From: Amoebophrya sp. AT5.2
Lineage: Eukaryota; Sar; Dinophyceae; Syndiniales; Amoebophryaceae
Reading direction: 5' to 3'
DNA length: 14,224 nucleotides
NCBI GenBank assembly: GCA_005223375.1
Contig: RXOD01005415.1
Span: 1-14,224 of the forward strand
Numbering within the stretch: the first letter of the stretch is position 1; every line of letters starts with the position of its first letter. Below are positions 1 to 8,500 of the stretch, in pieces. The translations under genes and the position numbers were made by a program. The notes below the pieces were generated by a model that was not told the DNA's origin, did not search any database, and saw only the letters and a program-made list of their open reading frames with translations.

Positions 1-255
1 TGCATTGTTTTGACCTGTAACAAGAAGTGCATCACCTTGGATGGTGCGGAGTACTGTAAGGCGGGGGCGTCGGCGGGAGAGGCGGAACTCGCGAAGGCGG
101 AAGAGGAGCAGAAGCGGCGGCTGGAGTGGTGGGAAGAGCGGGGAATCGATTCCATTGCGATGGCCTCGAACCCGACAAAGGCACAGCGGGTGTCCCGCTT
201 CCGCACCTCGCGGAAGGCGCTGCGAAAGGCGCGCCGGGCGCTGCGGCGGAATTAA
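1..255 (+). CDS. 3' end of an unidentified gene (84 codons visible)
   Basis: The frame is open from base 1 and stops at TAA 253-255, so this is the C-terminal end of a protein whose start lies outside the window. The visible part begins with four cysteines spaced C-x4-C-x3-C-x8-C after an initial Cys at residue 1. A strongly charged, probably helical stretch with a Trp pair follows (ELAKAEEEQKRRLEWWEERG, about residues 27-46), then a basic tail ending RKALRKARRALRRN. Third codon positions are rich in G and C, and the sequence becomes AT-richer right after the stop; both support real coding. I do not recognise the family. The tail could bind nucleic acid or acidic partners, but that is inference. 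It could also be only the last exon of a spliced gene. Confidence 0.65.
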   Translation, partial: CIVLTCNKKCITLDGAEYCKAGASAGEAELAKAEEEQKRRLEWWEERGIDSIAMASNPTKAQRVSRFRTSRKALRKARRALRRN

Positions 256-2002
256 GAAGTCATCCGGAAGATGATGAACCGAGATGGCGGATAGCGATAG
301 GCGATGGACAAAAGGGTATTTGCTATAAATTTCTTTCAAATTGAAAGTAGATGAGAAAAGTATATACAAAGATGAACGTAAAACTGTGAGGTAAAATCGA
401 AAACGCGACCACTACACCGAACTAACGTGTCGCGTGCTGGCTTGATTTTTAATGGCTGCCTTTCAGAAGCACAACTACAAACGAAGAGGAAGACTGAACG
501 TCAAGCATGATGACAGACAGTGGTTCTGCTCGTTACTAGTTAAATTTTTCGGAAGGGGCAGTGCCGGACCCGGATCCAAAAGCATTAGTAATATCAAGAA
601 ATGGTAAACTACGGTAACTAGAAACGTAGAGGTAGATCGACAACTAATTCGAATATTGACGTAGACGTACTGTTTCTCGCGCACGCAAGGGTGACGAGAA
701 GTAATGGATTTCCGTATAGCTACGAGGCTTATTAAAAGGAAAACGCAGATACAACAAGTATGTCGAAAACTCAGTGCAAGTGATCCGCTGATCAGAGGAG
801 GTCGTGGGACGACAGCGTCAGGGTTATTTTCGAAGCTGCCTAGCATAAAAAAAACTCGTTTTCAGGCTGTGCCGTCAGTGGACGGGCAGTTACTTACTCA
901 GCGGTTAATCTTGAAGCACTACCCCGCTTTCAGTTTCACCCCAGCCAAGGCACAATAGTTTCACGATTGCAGGAAGAGCGATGGCATGCTAGGCACACGG
1001 ACACCTATAAGGCAGGGCTTCACCCAAAAGCGGCAGTAATTCTGTTTTTCTTCAGACATTCGATGCTCCTGTCGGTCGCTTGCTGACCATCAGTTCGTGG
1101 GCGGCCTCTGGTCGCAAAAAAAGACGCCATCTCATCTTATTCAGCGCAATTTTAAATCTATCGAAAATTGCCCTTCTGCTCTAGCCTGTTTGTTACACAG
1201 GAAACTAGTGCTGAAGTCATTCTCATTTCTGAGTCGTACGAACAAGCATTCGCACAGAATCATGATGCCATCTGTTGTCGAAGGAAGGGCGGTATTTAAG
1301 ATAAAGAGTTTCGGAGATAGAATCACAGAGAGCAGCAGGTCCCGAGCGGCATGCAGCGTCAGCGAGGGAAGACCGGAACGCACATCATGGAGCATGCTCC
1401 GTCTGGGAGGAGCATCGATACATTCATAACAGGGGAACATCTCGAACACAAGAGTTCGGGCAAGTTTTGTCTGTATGTTTCACCACCTCTTAGGGGACAA
1501 CACGAAGCGAAAGCAGAAGCACTACTAGTACTGAGATGGACATCACATCACTGAAACATGATAAAGCACTAGTACAATGGAGAAAGGCGAAGGTCTGAAA
1601 AATTTGCCAGGCCTGCGTACTAAGGGGGCGCGGGGGCGCTTTTTTCCTCGATACTTCCGCGACAGGCGTTCTGAAGCCGCACCCGTTGTTGCATCGTAAA
1701 CGCTGTTTGTTGTCATGACACCAGAGTGGGCATTAAAGAGGAGGATTACAGAAGCGTGCGCAAAGAGCGGTTTTCGTTTTTCTTCCTCCGTTGCATACAA
1801 GCTTGTATCTGTCGGATACGGATGGGCTCAGTCGTCCGCAAAAAGGCTGCTGTTTAGTTTGTGCGTGCTTTTCTTGTCTTTTTCTTTGTAAAACAAACTA
1901 GAACTACGCGACTTGTCTTTTCGGCACTGAAAGAACGTATGATGACAGACTGCCATATTCATCTACCACCCCGACTGCTAGTTCCACCAAAAACAAAGCA
2001 AA
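256..2002. other. Spacer of about 1.75 kb, no convincing gene
   Basis: This stretch is AT-richer than the flanking coding parts and has no frame with the GC-rich third positions seen in the kinase exons. The longest ATG ORF is antisense, 475-846 (123 codons), with two hydrophobic stretches but no codon bias; it is treated as a finding rather than a gene. Forward and reverse ORFs around 1097-1449 overlap each other and look random. No tRNA-like fold, spliced-leader sequence or obvious promoter box was recognised. The 3' UTR of the upstream gene and the promoter and 5' UTR of the kinase gene must lie here. Confidence 0.5.
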
Positions 2003-2047
2003 GGCGACCGCAGAATGGTGAGTTCTTGTCTGCAGAATGCGGTCGCC
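2003..2047 (+). repeat. Perfect 10-bp inverted repeat (hairpin) around the kinase start codon
   Basis: GGCGACCGCA at 2003-2012 is the exact reverse complement of TGCGGTCGCC at 2038-2047. The ATG at 2015-2017 lies in the 25-base loop. Inside, GCAGA (2010-2014) can also pair with TCTGC (2029-2033), an alternative shorter fold. GCAGAATG also occurs as a direct repeat at 2010-2017 and 2032-2039. Such a hairpin at a start codon could modulate translation, but no function is proven. Confidence 0.7.
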
Positions 2048-4719
2048 CGTATTTGCGGCGGGGCACTGCCCGAGGAGGTCTCTGACGCCTCGACCGCGAG
2101 CAAGCCCGTTCAGCAGCGGCCGAAGGTGCCGTCTCTGAATCTTTCCGGACCGAACAGCCCACTCCGCTTGCAACGGGAGCATGGCGAGCAAGAGGACCAG
2201 GGCGACCATAACAAAGGTTCTAAAGCCTCCACCTCCGCGGCGTCCAGTGGCACGGTTTTTAGCGTCGGCAGCGGACGAGCAGGCGGAGCCGGAAATGGAG
2301 CTCCTCTTACGGGTGCGGGAGGAGCGTGCTCTTCCTCCTCTCTGCCCACCGGAATAAATGCGCCGTCGGCTACGTCGAGCAGCAGCAGCGCTTCGCCGCT
2401 GATGGATGAGGCCAGAACGGTAGACGGGGCGCGGACGAGTTCCTCGTCGATCACGACCGACATGAATCAGAGTTTGAAGGTGCTAGCGGCGCGATCGCCG
2501 GACGGTCCGGGTGGTAAGGGCAGCTCGCTGGGAAGGGACGAAATCCTGCCGGGCCAGCACCCAACAGTTGGGCTCGGGCCGCTCGCCACGGACGATGCGT
2601 TTGCAGAAAAAAAGCGGGAGCTCATGCAGGAAAGTTCTGTGCAAGGCACACAACGCAGTGACGAAGGCGGGTGCTTATCGCCGACGGGAGACGTAGCGGT
2701 ACTGAAGAAGGTGGCTTAGTGGTCGAGCTGTGAGTCTGAAGTACAAAATTGCCTCCGAAAACCAAAAATGACCTCTGCAGTTAATGAGTGCCGAGCTCCG
2801 GGAAAAGGAGCGGTTTCTCGACGACGCGGTTGCGCAGGCGGACAATGTCAGCGCGGATTTCGATATCGGCCGGACGCTCGGATGCGGCAGCTTCTCCCGA
2901 ATCCGCCTCGCGCTACTCAAAGGTCAGCCTCGTTATATAATCAATGAATCTTTTTCTCGACCACGTGTGCGTCGCCGCTACAGGAAGAAGAACCATACGT
3001 AACTTAATCTATCACAGGCAGTTTCGGGGGAGCCCAAGCCGGCGGTTCGTTCCAGGTTGGCGCATCAACTTCCTCGTCGACGGGGGGTGCAAGAAGAAGC
3101 AGAAAAAGCTTTAACCACAAACTCACCAACGACCTGGTGTCCACGCTTGCGGACGGAACCAGTGTGCTCCCTTTCGCGTTGAAGACGTTGCGCAAGAAAG
3201 ACATCGTGGCGCTGAAGCAGGAGGTAGAAGTGCTACTCTTGCACTGTCTCAGGAGCCGCGAAGATGAAGATGACTCCCTCTATACTTTCTCTATCTCGTT
3301 CTCGACGTCAAGATGGGATGCGTGAGGAATCAATCTGTGTCGTTGCCATTTCCAGTTTGCAAGCAATGCGCTCGCGACTGAGCCAACGAGCGGTACTACC
3401 AAGTATCATGAAATCCTAATCCGCCACCATATCACTATGCGAAAGCGTTGAAATTGAAATTGAAACATGATCAGGAGCATACCCTGCGCGAGCGCGACGT
3501 TTTGGCACTGCTTCGGCAGCACCCGTTCATCGTGACTCTTTACAGGGCGTACCAAGACAAACACTTTCTCTACATGCTCCTCGAGTACGTGCCGGGGGGC
3601 GAGATTTTCACCATCCTCCGGCAGATGGGCAGTTTTCCGAAGGAGATGTGCTACTTCTACGCCTGCCAGCTCGTGCTCACGTTTGAGTACATGCACCGGT
3701 ACGAAATCGCATACCGCGACACAAAGGCGGAAAACTTCCTTATCGACGCAGTACTTTACTATACATCTTCTTGTTTTCATCATTGCAGTAGTAGTGCCGG
3801 AGTAGGGCGATGATAAAGTTTTAAGTTCGTCAGTCTATAGAAGGCTACTTTGGCAGCGACAGCTTTGTCCGGCCTTATCGGACAATCAGCCGGCATTTTC
3901 CGTAATTGTATCGTATCAGGATGGCTATCTCCGTGTGGTGGATTTTGGCTTCGCCAAGCCGACGCCCGAGAAGACGTACACTTTCTGCGGGACTCCGGAG
4001 TACCTCGCTCCGGAGATACTCCTGAACGTCGGGCACGACCACCGCGTGGACTGGTGGTGTTTGGGCGTTTTCATCTACGAGATGCTCGTGGGCCAGACGC
4101 CCTTTGCTGCGCCGCCTTCATCTGGCAACAACGGCGAGGGCGGGGACAACCTGATGGAGTGCTACCGCAAAATCCTGGAAACCGAGGTCGCGGTGTGGGG
4201 TGCGGACGCAGGTCTGGTTCAGTTCGAGGAGGAGCTGCTGCTGGGGCTACTGGTCTCGAGTCCGGATGCGCGCCTGGGGGCGCGCGAAGGCGCGGCGGAT
4301 ATCAAGGCGCAAAACTACTTCTTCGAAACGCCGTGGGATTACATCCTCAGGAAGGAGGTATTTTAATGAAATTTTTAAATAAGTTTGTTTTAGTACTGGT
4401 TTATTTTAGAGGGTTATTTTTGTATGTACGCGGCGTTGATGTAGCTGCTCGAATGGAGAGCCAATCGGAAGTCAGTAGTGGCAAGCCATGTTTGCAAGCG
4501 GGTACTTGGATAGACGTTTATTCTTCTTGTTCTGCTGCGCGTGTACGTGTAATAAATTCTTTCGAGTCGATCCCTTTTCGTCAGATCCCCGCCCCGTACG
4601 TCCCGCCGCTGGAGGATGCTTTGGACACGCGTCATTATCAAGAGTACCCAGATTCCGACGTGGACGACTCGGACGTGCCTGTGCCAGACGACCTCTTCGA
4701 GGGCTTCGAGCACTTCTAG
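2015..4719 (+). CDS. cAMP-dependent protein kinase (PKA) catalytic subunit-like AGC kinase, six exons
   Basis: Proposed exons are 2015-2710, 2781-2922, 3018-3223, 3475-3750, 3920-4357 and 4585-4719, giving 1893 nt and 630 residues with frame kept at every GT-AG junction. Residues 1-232 are a Ser/Gly/Ala-rich extension; about 244-258 resemble the PKA A-helix. Landmarks are the glycine loop GCGSFSR (266-272), ATP lysine K335 in FALK, alpha-C glutamate E354, catalytic loop YRDTKAEN (428-435), DFG at 448, activation threonine T461 before CGTPEYLAPE, and DWWCLGVFIYE to E494. The C-tail IPAPYVPP ends in FEHF, the F-x-x-F terminus of PKA. Equivalents of PKA E127, E170 and E230, which read arginine at P-3/P-2, are E391, E434 and E494, so substrates are probably arginine-directed Ser/Thr sites. 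Oddities are Ser for the third loop glycine, Thr/Ala for Leu/Pro in the catalytic loop, and an insertion of about 45 residues between beta-2 and beta-3. No cyclic-nucleotide-binding domain is encoded, so regulation needs a separate subunit. PKG or another AGC kinase is the alternative. The N-terminus is the least certain part. Confidence 0.92.
2711..2780 (+). other. Kinase intron 1 (70 nt, phase 0)
   Basis: The exon 1 frame would stop at the TAG just inside the intron. Splicing AAG|GTGGCT to CTCTGCAG|TTAATG restores one frame into the A-helix and glycine loop. It is the least certain junction because the flanking protein is not conserved; exon 2 could instead be a first exon starting at ATG 2784. 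Confidence 0.6.
2923..3017 (+). other. Kinase intron 2 (95 nt, phase 1)
   Basis: The donor CAAAG|GTCAGC follows the glycine-loop strand and the acceptor is ATCACAG|GCAG. The split codon becomes GGC (Gly280). An earlier AG (CTACAG at about 2980) would lead to an in-frame TAA, which favours this acceptor. The intron separates beta-2 from the low-complexity insertion that precedes FALK. Confidence 0.75.
3224..3474 (+). other. Kinase intron 3 (251 nt, phase 0) with tandem acceptor
   Basis: The donor is CAGGAG|GTAGAA and the preferred acceptor is GATCAG|GAGCAT, giving LKQEEHTLRER, which matches the length of PKA in this segment (KQ-x-E-H-T-L). The acceptor is a CAGGAG tandem, so use of the second AG (3477) would drop one Glu without shifting frame. 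There is no polypyrimidine tract before the acceptor; instead there is a purine-rich TTGAAA triplet repeat. The same hexamer CAGGAG ends the upstream exon. Confidence 0.8.
3448..3465 (+). repeat. Tandem (TTGAAA)x3 just before the intron 3 acceptor
   Basis: Three perfect head-to-tail copies of TTGAAA lie nine bases before the first acceptor AG, where a pyrimidine tract would normally be expected. Confidence 0.85.
3751..3919 (+). other. Kinase intron 4 (169 nt, phase 0)
   Basis: The donor GACGCA|GTACTT and acceptor GTATCAG|GATGGC join LIDA to DGYLRVVDFG, exactly the segment between the catalytic loop and DFG of AGC kinases with no residues missing or added. The intron has in-frame stops in the exon 4 frame. 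Confidence 0.87.
3865..3885 (+). repeat. Hairpin inside kinase intron 4
   Basis: TTGTCCG at 3865-3871 pairs perfectly with CGGACAA at 3879-3885 across a 7-base loop. It sits about 35 bases before the 3' splice site. It may shorten the effective distance to the acceptor or may be chance. Confidence 0.6.
4358..4584 (+). other. Kinase intron 5 (227 nt, phase 0)
   Basis: The donor AAGGAG|GTATTT and acceptor TTTTCGTCAG|ATCCCC join the end of the large lobe (YILRKE) to the PKA-type C-tail IPAPYVPP. The intron is T-rich in its first half and carries an in-frame TAA six bases after the donor GT. Confidence 0.87.
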
Positions 4720-5567
4720 TACTAAACTAACGATTACGGGTACGGGACCGGGTGTGAATGTGATGTAGTGGCGGTTCTGCTGGCGTCCGCGTTGGTCCGT
4801 CTTCCTTGGTTGCTGCTGATGTGATCACAGCTCGCTGTTTTTGGATTTGTATTGGCTCTACCCTTGACTCGGGCACGGCAGTGGCAGTCGCAGTGGGCAT
4901 GTCTTTGTCTGTAGCATCACCAAGTCGTTCTGTGCAGACACTGATAGGCGGACGAACCTCCAGCATCCTCCGGTTGCATGCACAGGGAAATACTTTCGAG
5001 GCGCCAGTTTTTTCGGTGTCACGACTTACTTGCTTCTCGCGTTCCACCCTGGCCCGCAGAGGCACTCTTTGTGTGGCACGAGTGCTAGCATGACGGGAAA
5101 GATCTGAGCATCCGCTTCCGCCATTGGTGCGTTTAGTACTGAAGAAGTGTGTCAGTATCATCTCTGATTCTGTAAAAATCTATGAACGTATTCAAAGGCA
5201 AAACGAAGATCTCTACCGAAGATCCAGACGATAATTTATTTCTGCGACCAGGCTCTCATCTGTTCTTCGAATTCAATAAATTGACTGTCCGCCCGCTTCG
5301 TGACCTTTCATTTTCAACCATGTATGTTGTCAACGACCAGGGCGTATCTTCCTATGTTGATCCTCGCGCTTTGATTTTCTGTCCGACGTCGACGAAGCGC
5401 AGCGTTGTAGACGCACACGCGAGGAGGTAAAAGTATGAATGTAGCGACTTCAAGAGTCTGTATCTGAGATTCATGATGAAGATGAATGTATATGTTTCTA
5501 TGAATATCAACACTTCGAGAAGTTGTATTCGCTATCGCTTTAGTTTTCGGCGCAGTCTGGTGGCAAG
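4720..5567. other. Spacer between kinase and giant gene (about 850 bp)
   Basis: This spacer holds the kinase 3' UTR and the upstream region of the giant gene. Its first half is more GC-rich and carries the weak antisense ORF 4727-5161; its second half is AT-richer with a chance-like forward ORF at 5182-5430. Just before the giant gene, TTTTCGGCGCAG (ending 5555) and GGCAAG (ending 5567) are AG sites that could accept a cis or trans splice, but nothing proves their use. Confidence 0.45.
4727..5161 (-). CDS. Weak candidate: antisense hypothetical ORF, 144 codons
   Basis: This ORF begins with a true ATG (complement of 5159-5161) and ends seven bases beyond the kinase stop, so it would be a tail-to-tail neighbour. 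The protein has a balanced mix of charged residues, starting MILTHFFSTKRTNGG. It carries one Thr/Ala alternation (TATATA) and ends in a basic TRSRTRNR. There is no domain, signal peptide or membrane segment I recognise, and third codon positions show only slight GC enrichment. A forward frame in the same place (about 4806-5093) is also open, so this may be a chance ORF in a GC-richer spacer. Confidence 0.22.
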   Translation of the reverse strand: MILTHFFSTKRTNGGSGCSDLSRHASTRATQRVPLRARVEREKQVSRDTEKTGASKVFPCACNRRMLEVRPPISVCTERLGDATDKDMPTATATAVPESRVEPIQIQKQRAVITSAATKEDGPTRTPAEPPLHHIHTRSRTRNR

Positions 5568-8500
5568 ATGTCACGACTTGCTATTTTTCTTTTTGGATTG
5601 CGCCTCCTTCTTGCATTACTGTGCGCAAGAGAGGCAGGCGCAGCGCCACCGCCTGGCGCTCATAAGTTCGCGGACCTTCTTAGAGCGCGAAGAGAAAAAG
5701 ATGCACATGCGCGGACGCAGCTCCGTCTGCAGGTTGAGGAGCTGGCTTCTGCGGTGGATGGCAAAGGAACTGAACTGGAGGAGCGGACGACCGGGCTGAT
5801 TCGAACGGCGACCGATGAGGACGCAGCACCGCCTTCCTTGCCTCCGTCCACATTCGCTCCACCTGCGCGCGGCGGAGCTCTGTCGCTCGAAGATTCACGT
5901 GCGGAGCTGCCAGATAACAGCACCGAGGAGCGCCATCTTGCATTGTCGACAGAGCTCTCACGCGAGCGAGACGAAATGTCGAAGCAATTTGATGAGATAA
6001 GGCTGCGAGTGGAAGCCTTGGCCGCCATCTCAAAAAAGATCCTAACACTGGGAGTACCACGAAGAAGGCTCCGAAAAAAGACGAATTGGGACGCAGTGGT
6101 CGAACAGAATGCATGGAAACTGAGGGATCTAGAGATACGAACGGTGCGAGAACTGGTTGCGAGACGAACAACCCATGGAGGTGCTAAGCCGAAGGGCGCG
6201 GCGCAGCTGCAGCCCCAGCAGACTCAGGCTTCAGTGCAGGCTGCTGTCGACGTCGAGGAGGAGGACCAGCAAGAGACAGCGTCAAGAGCGCAGCAGGAAG
6301 ATGCAGTGGAACAAGACTTCCGAGTCCAGGAACACGGCGCTGCAGAAGCAACGTCGAATAGCCGTGATGTTGAAGGCCAACGCCGAGGTGCGTCGAATGA
6401 AGATATTGATGTTGCGGGTGGTTCTACTACTTCTACTAGTCGGGTGGAGGACCAGTCTCTGGAACCAGCAGCACGGCACCAGCTCGAGCCAGTCTTCGTG
6501 CTTTGTCGTACCTCGAGGAAACACTTCTCCAATCTTCCGCTAAGGGATCACCAGGAGGGGGAGACTTCCTCAGGAAGAGACGGCGCCAGTTCTGCATCTT
6601 CTGAAGAAGCTGAGTATTGGCAGGAGATGATGTCGCTGCTTTTCGGCGACAGCCTCAGGGGATATTACCGCGAGCTGAAAACGGGAAGTGAGCCCTCGCT
6701 CATGACCGGAGGTGGTTCCCTAGGCTCAACAGATCCGGGGCGCGCTTCTGAGCAGCTCCGCCGCGGCCGCTCGTGTGGCAGTGCAGATGACGATGGTGCC
6801 AGCTTGGAGTCGAGAATAAAAACCTTTTTGGACGCCCAGTCTCCGTTCTGCCGGCCCAGTACGACCCCTGCAGTGGATGTGCATCCGGGGAAAGACCACA
6901 CGGCAAAACTTTTGGGCAAAGAACTCGTGACGGAAGATCTTAGTGGTCTGACAGCGGGTGAGCGCAAAATCCTGAAGTCCTTGCCTGCTCTCGAAGGCGG
7001 AGGGCACGACGCGGGAGGCCCGAGCGGCTCGGTTGTTGTTGATCAACAGCCTACGCCTAGCACGCGTAGCAAGAGCAATGTCTTCGTTGCTGAAAACGGG
7101 GAGATTGCTGAGAAGTGGAGGTCTGCCGGCTTCGGAACGCGGAGCTCTACCCTGCTTCGAAAGAGCCCATTCGAGCCTTACAGCGCTCGAGATGCGGTGT
7201 TGCAAGAAGCATGGCTTCGCGAGCTGCTGCTTTTGCTCGAGGAGCTGGGGCGGGAGACCATGATTATATCGCGAACCGCATCCGCCCACGTGCCGAAGTG
7301 TCTTCCGCCGCTCTCCTCAGTTCATCTCGGGATCGATCTTCTCACCGCGTGCGTTCGGGGTGTGCTCTCGCGCATTGATAGCTACCTGAGTTCATCTCCC
7401 CTCCCTGTTCTTGGTTCGACCGACAAACGTCGCACCGAGCACTTCGACTTCGGCCACTTGGCGGCTGAAGCAGCCCAAAAATTTTTGCCCATGATCCTCC
7501 GCATCATCCACGACGGGTCGGAGTTGGCGGGACGATCGCGAGGGGATAAAGGAAGCGGGAGCCCCAGCACGTTGTCGGCCACCACATCGCCAAGTTTGTC
7601 GAGCAGCAGAGACGAGTCCAGCGTGTTCTGTTCGTCGAACCAGCCGGGGGAAGACATGCGCGCGGCGAAGAAGCGGGATATCGACGACCTTGGTTTGCTG
7701 ACCGACGATGAAGACGCGTTGAAAACACTTCGCACCGAACTGAAGCAGTGGCTGCAGCTGGAATATGCGCAGGAGCGAGGCGAATTTTGGAGACTTCGTG
7801 CCTCTATTGTCAATGACGTTGTGGCATTGAACGTTCCGCACGCTGCAGATACCCTTCGCACCAGCGAAGATGCGCTGCTCTTCTATCGAACGGTCGAAGC
7901 CGAGATGGCCAGTCGCGGTTGGCAGGACGTACTACAGCTTCTGCGACCCATTTTCGCGAACACGGAGATCGACAGCAAGGATGCGGAAATTCAGAACGCT
8001 CCTGCATGTGAGGGTGAGGGTGAGACTGATAGTGTTGCCGCTTCTCCTGCGTCCATCCTGGTGGAAACCGAATACGAAGTATCCGACACTGAAACTTTGG
8101 CCTACCCGAACGGCGAGCGCGAAGGGGCCGACGCGGGATTGCAGGATGAAGAGCAAGTGCGAGAAGTTACTTCTTGTGGAGGAGGAGTGCCCGAACAGAA
8201 GTCCTGTCCTCAAGTGCCCTCCCCAGCACCGGCAGAACAGACTTCGGGATCGGAGCAGGAAGTGGCACCACGACGCGCAGCAGCACCACAGTCCCCCGGC
8301 GACAGCGCTCTGGGTTCACCAGATGGGAAAGCGAAATCGCCGAGTGGCTCGTCTCAATCGTGTTTGGATACGGAAACGCAGGCCTGTTCTGGGTCCAGCG
8401 ATGTTATCGCCAGGGAAATGCCAGCTGCAGTTCCAATTGATAAGCCGTGCCCGTCCACCTCTACGCCCACTTCATTCGACGTCGCAGCCGGGGTCTCGGA

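Noticed and set aside
1904..2209. Antisense ORF beginning with a signal-peptide-like MVALVLLLAMLPLQAE
   Set aside because: It overlaps kinase exon 1 and its upstream region. The hydrophobic start is the complement of a Gln/Glu/His-rich coding stretch, and nothing else supports a gene.
3850..4719. A single 289-codon ORF covering the kinase C-tail
   Set aside because: Its first two-thirds are a shadow of exon 5 and intron 5 in another register. Only the last 45 codons (4585-4719) are the real kinase C-tail, joined by intron 5.
5182..5430. 82-codon forward ORF upstream of the giant gene
   Set aside because: There is no codon bias, domain or signal peptide. It ends in a donor-like AG|GTAAAA, but its phase does not fit the acceptor-like AG sites just before 5568, so I could not connect it to the giant gene.
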